This document shows, one piece after another, positions 46,656-55,883 of a stretch of DNA of 64,000 bases. This DNA comes from Deltaproteobacteria bacterium. Lineage in GTDB: Bacteria; Myxococcota_A; UBA9160; UBA4427. The position numbers and the translations under genes were made by a program. The stretch's first letter is position 1. The number at the start of each line of letters is the position of its first letter. A model generated the notes under the pieces. That model did not search any database. It was given only the letters and a program-made list of their open reading frames with translations, and was not told the origin of the DNA. The stretch is taken from positions 1 to 64,000 of the forward strand of contig JAFDDH010000014.1 in the NCBI GenBank assembly GCA_019310975.1, given 5' to 3'.

Positions 46656-48070
46656 TGCGTTCCTCCTCTCGTCGGTTGACTGTCCCGACTCCAGTCCTCC
46701 GAGCGAAGATCCAGCTCGCGGATCTTCTGCTGGAGGCTCTGTCTCACCATTCCGATCGCCTGCGCGGTCCGCGACACATTGCCGTCGTGCTCGCGCAAGG
46801 CGCGCAGCAGGTAGTCCCGCTCGAAGCTTTCGACCGTGCGCCGCTTGGCCTCGCCGAAGGGCAGATCGCCCGAGACCTCGAGCGCCAGGCCCTGTGGCTG
46901 AGCCATTCCGAGCTGCAGATCGGACTCCTCGATCTCGTCACCGGGGGCGAGCACGGCCGCCTGCTCGAGCACGTTGCGCAGCTCGCGGACGTTGCCCGGC
47001 CAGGCATGCGTGGTCAGCCGAGCCAGTGCGTCCGCCGAGAGGCGCTTGCGCTCACGGCCAAGACGCTCGGCGACCTGGTCGAGGAAACGCTCGGCCAACG
47101 CCGGCGTGTCCTCGGGGCGCTCGCGCAGCGGCGGCAGCTCGAGGGCGACGACCTTGAGGCGATAGTAGAGATCCTCACGGAAGTTCCCCTTCGCCACTTC
47201 CTCCTCGAGGTCACGGTGCGTGGCGGAAATGACGCGAACATCCACGTCGATCGAGCGCGTGCTGCCCACCCGCTCGAGCTTCCGCTCCTCGAGGACACGC
47301 AGCACCTTGGCCTGGGTCTCGGGCGCCATGTCGCCGATCTCGTCCAGGAAGATCGTGCCACCATCGGCGGCCTCGAAGCGGCCCGTACGGCGACTGTCTG
47401 CGCCCGTGAAGGCGCCCTTCTCGTGACCGAAGAGCTCGCTCTCCACCAGCTCGCGGTTGATCGCCGCGCAATTCACCGCCACGAAGGGCTTGTGCTTGCG
47501 CGTGCTGGTATTGTGAATCGCCTGGGCGACGAGCTCCTTCCCGGTGCCGCTCTCGCCCCGAATCATCACCGAGAGATCCGTCTCGGCGACCTTCTGCATG
47601 ATGGAGAAGATGCGCTGCATCGCCTTGCCAGCCCCCACCAGCTTCTCGAAGCCGTACTCGCGCTGGATCTGCTCGAGCAGCAGCCGGTTCTCGCGCTCGA
47701 GGCGGTGACGATCCAGCGCGCGCCTCACGACGACGCGCAGCTCGTCGTTGTCGAAGGGCTTGGGGACATAGTCTTCGGCGCCCGCCTTCATGGCCTCGAC
47801 GGCGATCTTCTCCGAGCCGTGTGCGGTGATCATGACCACCGCGGTCTCGGGCCGGAGCTCCTTCGCGGCCTTCAACACGTCCATACCGCTTGCGCCGCGC
47901 CCCAGCGCGAGATCCGTCAGCACGAGGTCGAAGACCTCCCGCTTCTGGATCTCGATGGCGCTCTCGCCGTCCTCGGCCAGCACGACCTCATAGCCTTCTC
48001 GGGTGAGCAGGCCCTTGAGTGCCAGACGGATCGCATTTTCGTCCTCGACCACCAGGATTCGTGCGGTCAT
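46652..48070 (-). CDS. NtrC-family sigma-54-dependent response regulator (REC-AAA+-HTH)
   Basis: RILVVEDENAIRLALKGLL; GESGTGKELVAQAIH; GAFTGA; DGGTIFLDEIGDM; C-terminal Fis-type HTH. Confidence 0.97.
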   Translation of the reverse strand: MTARILVVEDENAIRLALKGLLTREGYEVVLAEDGESAIEIQKREVFDLVLTDLALGRGASGMDVLKAAKELRPETAVVMITAHGSEKIAVEAMKAGAEDYVPKPFDNDELRVVVRRALDRHRLERENRLLLEQIQREYGFEKLVGAGKAMQRIFSIMQKVAETDLSVMIRGESGTGKELVAQAIHNTSTRKHKPFVAVNCAAINRELVESELFGHEKGAFTGADSRRTGRFEAADGGTIFLDEIGDMAPETQAKVLRVLEERKLERVGSTRSIDVDVRVISATHRDLEEEVAKGNFREDLYYRLKVVALELPPLRERPEDTPALAERFLDQVAERLGRERKRLSADALARLTTHAWPGNVRELRNVLEQAAVLAPGDEIEESDLQLGMAQPQGLALEVSGDLPFGEAKRRTVESFERDYLLRALREHDGNVSRTAQAIGMVRQSLQQKIRELDLRSEDWSRDSQPTRGGTQ

Positions 48071-49257
48071 GATCGACCTCCCTCTGCGCCGGGCTCGCGG
48101 GCGTTGCGGGCTTTACGAAACGTGAGCAGGAACTCGGCCCCCCCATCCGCGGGGGATTCCACTTCGATCTCACCGCCGTGTGCCTCGACCAGCTTCCTCG
48201 TGATCGGCAGACCCAATCCGGTGCCGTGCTCCTTCGACGTATAGAAGGGGTTGAAGATCTTCTCGTAGAGCTCCTCGTCGATCCCGACACCGTTGTCGGC
48301 GATGCGCACCCACACCTCGCTGCCCGCCAGGTTTTCGCCCATGGCGACCTGGATGCGCGGATTCTGGACGCTGGCATCCAGCAGCGAGTCCACGGCATTG
48401 CCGACGAGATTGATCACCACGCGACGCAGCTGCTCGGCGTCGCCGAGCAGCCTGCCCTCGCAGTCGAACTGGCACTCGATCTCGATGCCCTCGCGCTGCG
48501 CCCGCTCGCGGAAGGTCTCGAGCGCCGAATCGAGCACCTCGCTCATTCGCACCTCGACGTGCCGCATCTCCTCCTCGCGCGCGAAGCGGAGCAGATGCGA
48601 GATCGAGCGCTCGACGCGCTCGAGCTCCTCGAGTGCGACCTTCGCGTACTCGACGTTGTCCATCCCGGCGGGATCCTCGCCCATCTGCTGAACCAGACTC
48701 TTGGCGGCCGTAATCGGGTTGCGAATCTCATGAGCGATGGAGGCCGATAGCTTCTCGAGCGAGCGCGAGTGCTCGTCTTCGAGACTGCGCCGCTCCTGGT
48801 GGACGGTCCGGGAGATGCGCTTGGAGACCTCGTCGTCGACGAACTTCTCGCGCAGCCTGGGCTCGTAGAGGACCTTGTAGGCGCGTTTGGCAAGATCTAT
48901 GCCACCAAAGAAGAGCACGATGAAGCCGACGAGCGGGATGAAGATCATCAGGGGTACGACTACGATGGCGAGCCGCCAAGCCTTCCCCCAGAGCCGCACT
49001 TTCTCCTCGGCGACGCGGCGCGCCTCCAGGTAGGCGCGCTCCTCGGGATCCAGCAGCGATTCATCGAGGTCTTCGAGCAGCGACGGATCGCGCACACCGC
49101 GAGCCTCGAGCGAGTCATCTCGGTGTCGGCGATGCCGGTGCCGCCGTCGCCAGGGGGCTGCGCCCCGCTTGCGGGATCTCGCCATCGAGCTGTCCTCCAG
49201 GACGTTCTGCGAGAGCGTACCAGTCGGGGCACACGGAATCGCGACACGGGGATTCAT
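48067..49257 (-). CDS. sensor histidine kinase with N-terminal 2TM segment
   Basis: SASIAHEIRNPITAAKSLVQQMGEDP H-box; NLVGNAVDSLL; WVRIADNGVGID; GTGLGLPITRKLVEAHGG. Confidence 0.95.
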   Translation of the reverse strand: MNPRVAIPCAPTGTLSQNVLEDSSMARSRKRGAAPWRRRHRHRRHRDDSLEARGVRDPSLLEDLDESLLDPEERAYLEARRVAEEKVRLWGKAWRLAIVVVPLMIFIPLVGFIVLFFGGIDLAKRAYKVLYEPRLREKFVDDEVSKRISRTVHQERRSLEDEHSRSLEKLSASIAHEIRNPITAAKSLVQQMGEDPAGMDNVEYAKVALEELERVERSISHLLRFAREEEMRHVEVRMSEVLDSALETFRERAQREGIEIECQFDCEGRLLGDAEQLRRVVINLVGNAVDSLLDASVQNPRIQVAMGENLAGSEVWVRIADNGVGIDEELYEKIFNPFYTSKEHGTGLGLPITRKLVEAHGGEIEVESPADGGAEFLLTFRKARNAREPGAEGGRS

Positions 49258-50657
49258 GCTGAACCCCTCGCGGACGGGGCGCGGCGCGGCGCCTCCTTGG
49301 GGAAGGAGAGGACGAACTCGGTGCCGTTCCCAGGCGAGGACTGCACCTCCATCGTACCTCCGTGCGCCTCCACGACCTTCTTCGAGAGGGCGAGGCCGAG
49401 CCCAGTCCCGCTCTCCTTCGTGGTGTAGAAGGGATCGAAGATCTTGGACTGGGTCTCCGGATCCATGCCGGGCCCGTTGTCCTGCACGCGCAGCCAGACC
49501 TCGCTCCCCGCCAGGTTGTCACCGGACATGATCGTGAGCCGCGGCGACTCCGTGTGCACGGATTCGAGTGCGTCGAGCGCATTGCCGACCAGGTTGATGA
49601 CCACGCGCCGCAGCTTGTCCGGGTCTCCCCGCATGGCGCCACGCGTGTCCATCTGCTGATCGACTTCTACACCCGCACGTGCGATCCGCTCGCGGAAGGT
49701 CTCGATTGCCGAGGCCACGACGTCGGCCATCTCAACGTTGCCGAAGTTCAGCTCCTCGTCGCGTGCGAAACGGAGCAGATGCGAGATGGAGCGCTCCACC
49801 CGGTCGAGCTCCTCGAGGGCGACGCTCGCGTACTCGATGTTGTCATCGCGGCCGGGGTCCTCACCCATCTGCTGCACCAGGCTCTTCGCGGCCGTGATCG
49901 GGTTGCGGATCTCATGCGCGATCGAGGCCGACAGGTCTTCGAGATTGCGGACATGGCCCTGCTCGACGCGCTCGCGCTCGCTCGACACATCCTTGTGGAC
50001 GCGCTCACCGACCTCCTTCTGGATCCAGTTCTCGCGCAGGCTGGGGGCGAGCAGCGTCCAGAAGTAGTGAAGGAATAGGAAGATCCCCCACGAAAAGGCG
50101 ACGATCATCGAAACCCGGATCGAGCGTGTCGCGGCCATGATGATCAGCAGCACCGAACCATAGACGGCAGAGTGCGTGTAGAAGACGAGCTTCAGATTGG
50201 CGCGCCGACGTGCGGCCCGGTAGGCGCGCTCCTCGGGCGTGGCTGCGCGCTTGCGCCTGCGAGTCCGAGACACGCCCGGCACCGGCGGGACGGAGGGCAG
50301 GGGCGGCACCATGCGGGACTGGCGCCGCTCGCGGCGGTCCGCATGCCGGTGGCGACGACGCCCACGCTGGTCCTCGCGCCGCTCCTCGTCGCGCAGCCGC
50401 TTCTCCAGCTTCCGCATCTTCTGCTGATGCTTGCGGCCGGCCTTCTCGTACTCACGCCGCCCCTTGCGTTCGGCCTGCTCCAGCTTCTGAAGACCGACCC
50501 GCTCGGCTTGCTCGATGCGCCGCTGGACGACGCCCAGAACCCGCTCGATGAAATCTCGGTGGTCCGCCACCTGGGGTCCCCCGCCGCGAGTTCGCGTCTC
50601 GGAGCAATTATGGGCTGCGTGCATCGGATTCCCCAGCCGGGTGATGGCCGGCTGCAT
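49254..50657 (-). CDS. sensor histidine kinase with coiled-coil N-terminus and 2TM segment
   Basis: SASIAHEIRNPITAAKSLVQQMGEDP; NLVGNALDALE; GTGLGLALSKKVVEAHGG; paralog of 48067..49257. Confidence 0.95.
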   Translation of the reverse strand: MQPAITRLGNPMHAAHNCSETRTRGGGPQVADHRDFIERVLGVVQRRIEQAERVGLQKLEQAERKGRREYEKAGRKHQQKMRKLEKRLRDEERREDQRGRRRHRHADRRERRQSRMVPPLPSVPPVPGVSRTRRRKRAATPEERAYRAARRRANLKLVFYTHSAVYGSVLLIIMAATRSIRVSMIVAFSWGIFLFLHYFWTLLAPSLRENWIQKEVGERVHKDVSSERERVEQGHVRNLEDLSASIAHEIRNPITAAKSLVQQMGEDPGRDDNIEYASVALEELDRVERSISHLLRFARDEELNFGNVEMADVVASAIETFRERIARAGVEVDQQMDTRGAMRGDPDKLRRVVINLVGNALDALESVHTESPRLTIMSGDNLAGSEVWLRVQDNGPGMDPETQSKIFDPFYTTKESGTGLGLALSKKVVEAHGGTMEVQSSPGNGTEFVLSFPKEAPRRAPSARGSA

Positions 50658-50733
50658 TCATGACCGGCTCTCATGACCGGCTCTTACGACGGGCTCTTAT
50701 ACGACGGGCTCTTATACGACGGGCTCTTAGAGC
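50658..50733. repeat. tandem repeat: three 13-bp units then two 15-bp units
   Basis: tcatgaccggctc x2, ttacgacgggctc, ttatacgacgggctc x2, then ttagagc. Confidence 0.95.
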
Positions 50734-50746
50734 AAGTCGTGTGCCG
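50731..50746 (-). promoter_or_regulatory. candidate sigma-54 promoter of the HK-HK-RR-PspA operon
   Basis: minus strand CGGCAC-ACGAC-TTGCT, matches TGGCAC-N5-TTGCW apart from the first base. Confidence 0.6.
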
Positions 50747-51000
50747 AACCCCAAACCGTTTTATTTCAGCTAGTTGGCGAGTCACTGCAGCGCCCCGCAT
50801 GCAGCGACAAGGCGTCACCTGCAGGAATATAGCTGCACCGTATCCGTGCCGGCGGCGAGCCTGAATGTTCCGCCGGGTGTTCGGATCGGGTCGCGACGAG
50901 GCCTCACAGCACCGCTGGAGCTGGAGGATGTCGGCACGCCTCGCTTTCGGACCCCGGGGGAATGCCGGAGCCCGTGCTGTGGGTGCGGATCGACTTCGCG

Positions 51001-53136
51001 TCAGCGCTGGACCTGAAGGACCTGCTGCTCGTAGGCGTCGAGAGAGTCGAAGCTCGGCACGATCAGCCCCAGGGCCGCCTCGGGATCCGGTAGCGGGATT
51101 GCGTGGGTGCGCTCCATCAGGGTCGTCAGCAAGGAGCGCAGCGCCTCACCGGCATCCGTCTCGGCGGGCACCAGCTCGAGCGGATCGAATTCGTCGCTGC
51201 GCAGGCGCACCAGGCGCCTCGGCGCACCGCCATTGTCGCCCGCATCCATCAACAGGTCGATGATCACCACCGGCTCGGCAGCCAGCCCGCTCACCTCGCC
51301 CACTGCGATCGCCTGCACGAGCGCGAATTCAATGCGCGCCCTGCGCTGCCCCGCCACCTCGATCAGCAGCGCATCGGTCTGCAGGGCCGTGGGCCGCGCG
51401 GGCATCCGCTTCAGATCGGGAAAGAGCGGCGCCTCGACGCTTGGATCGATGGGAATCTCGGCGGCGACCCTTGTCTCGGGCGTGGCGACGGCGACGGCGA
51501 CATCCTCGGGTTCGCCGAGCGGCTCGGGCTGCGGGTCGAGTGCCGCCAGGGCTTCATCCGTCTCGCTCACGTCCGCACCGTGCACGACCGCCGGCGGCGA
51601 CTGCGACACGGCGCTCGCAGCGCTGTGATCTGGCTCCCCGATCTCGACGTCCAGGTCGGGCCCCGCCGCAGCGACTTCGGGCTCGGGCTCCGAGGCCGGC
51701 GCCTCGGGCAGCTCTTCGATGTTGAGCTCTGGGAATGACTGGGCGAGCAGGTCGACGTCCACCTCGAGATCCGGCTGCGAGACCTCGAGATCGTCCACCT
51801 CCAGATCCGGCGCAGAGTCGGCCAGGATGTCGAGGTCGAACTCGCCGTCCGGACCGGGCTCGAGCTCCACTGCCCGATCGTCGGCGACCGACTCCGGCTC
51901 GCCGAGAGGCGACGGCGCGGCTTCGAGCGGCACTTCGCTCCCCTGCACGTGCGCTGCCTCCACGGCTGGCTGCTGCTCACTCTCGTCCTCTACGGCGTCT
52001 GCTCCGCCTCTTTCGACGGAGCCCGGACGCGAGGGAGGCAGGCGCTTTTGCATCGCCTGCACCTCGCGATCGGAGAGCCCGGCGTGCGGCGGGCTCTCGG
52101 TTCGCATCGGGTGGTTGCGCGCGTGGATCTCGGTCACGGATGACTCGCTGTCGGACTCGTCCGAGCCGCAATCGGATGGCGCCGCCGCACTCTCGGGCTC
52201 GTCGGGCTCGTCGGGCTCGGCGGGCTCGACGGGCTCGGCGGGCTCGGCGGCAGCAGCGGGGGGGGCGCCCTCTGATGGCGGCGCAGGATCGCACTCGGAC
52301 TCCTGCGGCGTCGCGCCGGGGTCGAGCTCGGAGATCAGCGCCCGCATGCGGTCGCGCTTGGTCTCGTGGATGTCGTCGCAGCCCAGAGCGTGACGGGCCG
52401 CGGCCACTGCGCACTCGGGATCGAGCTCCTTCGCCAGCTCGGCCACGTGCATCGCCACGCCGGCTGTGAGCGATTCGCGGTTGCGCTCGTCCACGATACC
52501 GCGCACGGCCGAGCGCAGAGCCGAGGTCCGCGCGGCCCGCGCCTCGCGGGCCAGGACCATCTCGGGATCCGCCTCGGCGTCTCCTCCCTCACGCCCCTCA
52601 CGCCCCTCGGGCCCCTCGGGTCCCTCGGGCCCCGATCGCTCCTCGGCCTCGGCCTCGGCGTCCGCCTTCACCTGCTCGGCAAGATGGGGGATGAGACGCA
52701 CCAGCGTAGAGGGATCGATCACCGAGCCCGGCACCAAGCCATCGAGCTCGATCCAGTACTGGGTCGCGAGCTCGTGCGCGCCGATCGCGTTCTTGCGGAT
52801 CAGACTCGCGACGGCTGCAACAGCCTCAGACGGCCGCTCATAGGCGACGGCGACGTCCCAGTAGAAGCTCGCCACCTCGGGCTCATCCGCCTGATCATCG
52901 TGGGCCTCCTTCGCGAGGTGGAAGGCGGCCGCCAGATTTCCGCGCTCGCGCGCTTCGATGGCCTGCTTGAGCAGACTGCTGCGGGCCGCTTCCTTGACGC
53001 TGCCCGCGACGCGGTCCATCAGGCCGCCGCCACGCTTCTTCAGCGAGTCGAGCAGACCTCGGCCCGCTTCGGCCTCGGTCTCGCCGTTGGCAGCGGTCCC
53101 CTCCTCGCGGTCCGGCTTGCGCTGGAATACGCCCAT
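51001..53136 (-). CDS. large soluble protein: TPR-like region + acidic/low-complexity linker + C-terminal domain shared with rhomboid 1420..3660
   Basis: start MGVFQRKPD at 53136; C-terminus VVIIDLLMDAGDNGGAPRRLVRLRSDEFDPLELVPAETDAGEALRSLL...SFDSLDAYEQQVLQVQR aligns with the rhomboid C-terminus. Confidence 0.85.
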   Translation of the reverse strand: MGVFQRKPDREEGTAANGETEAEAGRGLLDSLKKRGGGLMDRVAGSVKEAARSSLLKQAIEARERGNLAAAFHLAKEAHDDQADEPEVASFYWDVAVAYERPSEAVAAVASLIRKNAIGAHELATQYWIELDGLVPGSVIDPSTLVRLIPHLAEQVKADAEAEAEERSGPEGPEGPEGREGREGGDAEADPEMVLAREARAARTSALRSAVRGIVDERNRESLTAGVAMHVAELAKELDPECAVAAARHALGCDDIHETKRDRMRALISELDPGATPQESECDPAPPSEGAPPAAAAEPAEPVEPAEPDEPDEPESAAAPSDCGSDESDSESSVTEIHARNHPMRTESPPHAGLSDREVQAMQKRLPPSRPGSVERGGADAVEDESEQQPAVEAAHVQGSEVPLEAAPSPLGEPESVADDRAVELEPGPDGEFDLDILADSAPDLEVDDLEVSQPDLEVDVDLLAQSFPELNIEELPEAPASEPEPEVAAAGPDLDVEIGEPDHSAASAVSQSPPAVVHGADVSETDEALAALDPQPEPLGEPEDVAVAVATPETRVAAEIPIDPSVEAPLFPDLKRMPARPTALQTDALLIEVAGQRRARIEFALVQAIAVGEVSGLAAEPVVIIDLLMDAGDNGGAPRRLVRLRSDEFDPLELVPAETDAGEALRSLLTTLMERTHAIPLPDPEAALGLIVPSFDSLDAYEQQVLQVQR
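52195..52248. repeat. in-frame 9-bp tandem repeat gggctcgNc, 6 copies (encodes EP(A/D/V) repeats)
   Basis: read directly in sequence. Confidence 0.93.
52586..52630. repeat. in-frame 9-bp tandem repeat ccctc(ac/gg)g(c/t), 5 copies (encodes GPE/GRE collagen-like triplets)
   Basis: read directly in sequence. Confidence 0.9.
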
Positions 53137-53351
53137 TCGCGACTGGCGGCTCCCCATGAATGGAGCCCGGACGTACTGCGTACGCCGGCAGCTCCGATCC
53201 ACGCATCATCGACCGAGCGACGGCGACGCTGAACGGCTTTTCGACATCCGAGCGGAAGCAGCGCGGGTCGTTCACGAGCTGCGCTCAGCACACTGCAGCA
53301 TGACCCCAGGAACCGGCAACTCGGCTTCACAGACGCGCAGACCACATCCTC

Positions 53352-53606
53352 CTATCCCCCAGACCCCCCCGACACGCGGGGCAGGAAGTGGACCTCGCAG
53401 CCCGGCGGCGTGGGTTCGAGCATCGGGTCGCCGTAGATCTCGCCGTCGATCGCCACGGCCATCTTGCCGTCCACGAGCTGCGCGAAGCCGGGCAGGCGCT
53501 CGTCGAGGCGGGCAATCAGCTCGCGGATGTTGCGCGCATCCAATTCGATCTCGAGCTCGCCGCCCGCCATTCGAGCCAGCGAACGCGGCAGCACCACACG
53601 AGCCAT
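53352..53606 (-). CDS. MoaD/ThiS-family sulfur carrier-like protein
   Basis: 84 aa; NIRELIARLDERLPGFAQLVDGKMAVAIDGEIYGDPMLEPTPPGCEVHFLPRVSGGSGG, beta-grasp pattern with C-terminal GG. Confidence 0.82.
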   Translation of the reverse strand: MARVVLPRSLARMAGGELEIELDARNIRELIARLDERLPGFAQLVDGKMAVAIDGEIYGDPMLEPTPPGCEVHFLPRVSGGSGG

Positions 53607-53612
53607 CCTGGA

Positions 53613-55883
53613 TCAGGCTCCGCGGTCGGCGGCCGCCTCGATGCCGGCCAGCACGCGTGGTGGCGAGAGCGGCAGATCGAAGTAGCGCACACCGGTGGCG
53701 GCGTGCACGGCATTCACGACCGCGGGGATCGGCGGCACGATGGGCACCTCGCCGACGCCGCGCACCCCGTAGGGGTGGCGCGGGTTTGGAACCTCGACGA
53801 TTACGGTGTCGATCATTGGAAGGTCGGACGCCACGGGCATGCGATAGTCGAGGAAGCTCGGGTTGCACATCTTGCCGTCCTCGTCGTAGACATACTCCTC
53901 GTTGAGCGCCCAGCCGATGCCCTGCGCGGCGCCGCCCTGCATCTGCCCCTCGACGTAGCTCGGGTGAATCGCGCGCCCAGCGTCCTGCACCGCCGTATAG
54001 CGAATGACCTCGACGCGGCCGGTCTCGGGATCGACCTCGACATCGCAGATATGAGCGCCGAACGCCATGCCGACGCCGCGCGCGGTGAGCGATGCGCGAC
54101 CCGAGATCGGGCCACCCGTCCTGGCGGCCCGCTGCGCCAGGTCGACCAGGCCGAGCGGCTCGCGGTCCGGCTCACCCTCGAGACGCGCCTCACCCTCCAC
54201 CCACTTGACGCGCTCGGGCTCCACCTCCCAGATCGCCGCCGCACGCTCGCAGAGCTGCCGCTTCACGTCGCGAGCGGCCTCCACCACCGCCATGCCGGTC
54301 GCGAAGGTCACGCGACTGCCGCCGGTAATATCGCTAAAGCCGATGCTGGCGGTATCAGCGATCCACGCGCCGACCTTCTCGTAGTCGATCCCCATCTCCT
54401 CAGCGGCCATCAGCGCGAGCGACGCCCGCGAGCCTCCGATGTCGGGGTTGCCCGATATCACCGAGACGCTGCCGTCCTCGTTCACGTTGAGCCCCGCACT
54501 CGACTGCATTCCAGCATTGAACCAGAACCCCAATGCAACCCCGCGTCCCTGATTCGGACCCAGAGGCGCCGTATAATGGGGATGCGAGCGCAGCGCCTCC
54601 AGAGTCTCGACGCAGCCGATTTCGCGATAGCGCGGGCCAAAGGGCGCTTGCGTCCCCTTGCGAGCCGCATTGCGGAGGCGCAGCTCGATCGGATCGATCT
54701 CGAGCTTTTCGGCGAGCTCGTCGATGACGGTCTCCACCGCAAACGCCCCCATTGGCGCGCCCGGTGCGCGGTAGGCTGCGGTCTTGGGCTTGTTGACGAG
54801 CACGTCGTAGCCCGTGACGCGGACGTGCTCGAGCTCGTAGGGAGCGAACATCGTCATCGCACCGGCCTGGACCGGTGAGCCTGGGAATGCGCCCGCCTCG
54901 TAGTGGAGCACCGCCTCGGCGCCCGTGAGCCTTCCGTCCTGCTTGCAGCCCATCTTCACGCGAATTCGCGTCCCCAACGCCGGACCGGTGGCTCGGAAGA
55001 CCTCCTCGCGCGACATCACCATCTTGACTGGACGACCCGAGATGCGCGAAAGCTGCGCGGCCAGCGGCTCGAGGTAGACAGTGGTCTTGCCCCCGAAGCC
55101 ACCGCCGATCTCGGCGGGGATGGCGCGCACCTTCGAGAGCTCGATACCGAGAAGCTTGGCCGTGTAGGCGCGCACCATGAAGTGGCCCTGCGAGCTGGAC
55201 CAGATCGTGATGTCGTCGTCGGGATTGGCCTGCACCAGGCATGCGTGCGGCTCGATATAGCCCTGGTGGACCGGCTTGGTAGTGAACTCACGCTCGACCA
55301 CTACGTCGGCGGCCGCGAAACCCTGATCGGGCTCGCCGTGCCCGAGCTCGATTCGCCGCGACACATTGGGCGGCACCGTCGCCCCGGCGGCGAAGCCCGC
55401 GGGCTCGAGGTCGCGGTGCAGGCTGGGCGCGGACGCCGCCATCGCCGCGGGCATATCCAACACGTGCGGCAACACCTCGTAGTCGACCTCGATCAGATCG
55501 AGGGCGCTCGCGGCAATCTCGGGTGTGGTCGCGGCGACGGCCGCAAGCGCGTGGCCGTGGTAGAGGACCTTGCCGCGCGCCATCACGTTGTGGGAGAGCT
55601 CACGAAAATTGGTGGGCTGCTCGCCCACGAAGGCCTCTTCGGACGGGATGTCGGGTAAATCCTGTGACGTGATCACGGCTTCCACGCCATCGTGTGCAAG
55701 CGCGCGGCTGGTGTCGACGGAGAGGATGCGGGCGTGGGCGTGGGGGCTTCGCAGGACGCGACCCCAGAGCATGTCGGGCAGGGCGAAGTCGGCCCCGTAG
55801 GTGGCGCGTCCCGTTACTTTGTCGACGCCATCCGGACGCACGACTCGCGTACCGATCCAGCGGAACTTGGCTTCCTCGCTCAT
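53613..55883 (-). CDS. xanthine dehydrogenase family protein, molybdopterin-binding subunit
   Basis: GADFALPDMLWGRVLRSPHAHARILSVDTSRA; GGGFGGKTTVYLEPLAAQLS; AAYRAPGAPMGAFAVETVIDELAEKL. Confidence 0.95.
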   Translation of the reverse strand: MSEEAKFRWIGTRVVRPDGVDKVTGRATYGADFALPDMLWGRVLRSPHAHARILSVDTSRALAHDGVEAVITSQDLPDIPSEEAFVGEQPTNFRELSHNVMARGKVLYHGHALAAVAATTPEIAASALDLIEVDYEVLPHVLDMPAAMAASAPSLHRDLEPAGFAAGATVPPNVSRRIELGHGEPDQGFAAADVVVEREFTTKPVHQGYIEPHACLVQANPDDDITIWSSSQGHFMVRAYTAKLLGIELSKVRAIPAEIGGGFGGKTTVYLEPLAAQLSRISGRPVKMVMSREEVFRATGPALGTRIRVKMGCKQDGRLTGAEAVLHYEAGAFPGSPVQAGAMTMFAPYELEHVRVTGYDVLVNKPKTAAYRAPGAPMGAFAVETVIDELAEKLEIDPIELRLRNAARKGTQAPFGPRYREIGCVETLEALRSHPHYTAPLGPNQGRGVALGFWFNAGMQSSAGLNVNEDGSVSVISGNPDIGGSRASLALMAAEEMGIDYEKVGAWIADTASIGFSDITGGSRVTFATGMAVVEAARDVKRQLCERAAAIWEVEPERVKWVEGEARLEGEPDREPLGLVDLAQRAARTGGPISGRASLTARGVGMAFGAHICDVEVDPETGRVEVIRYTAVQDAGRAIHPSYVEGQMQGGAAQGIGWALNEEYVYDEDGKMCNPSFLDYRMPVASDLPMIDTVIVEVPNPRHPYGVRGVGEVPIVPPIPAVVNAVHAATGVRYFDLPLSPPRVLAGIEAAADRGA

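Noticed and set aside
46655-48244. 529-aa plus-strand ORF opposite the NtrC-type regulator
   Set aside because: Antisense of a highly conserved regulator gene; no domain signature.
50673-50864. ORF encoding MTGSYDGLLYDGLLYDGLLEQ
   Set aside because: Translation of the tandem repeat and sigma-54 promoter region; no ribosome-binding site or homology, better explained as regulatory/repeat DNA.
53613-55883. Calling the Mo subunit xanthine dehydrogenase proper or CO dehydrogenase
   Set aside because: Only family-level motifs are visible; substrate-determining residues cannot be assigned by eye.
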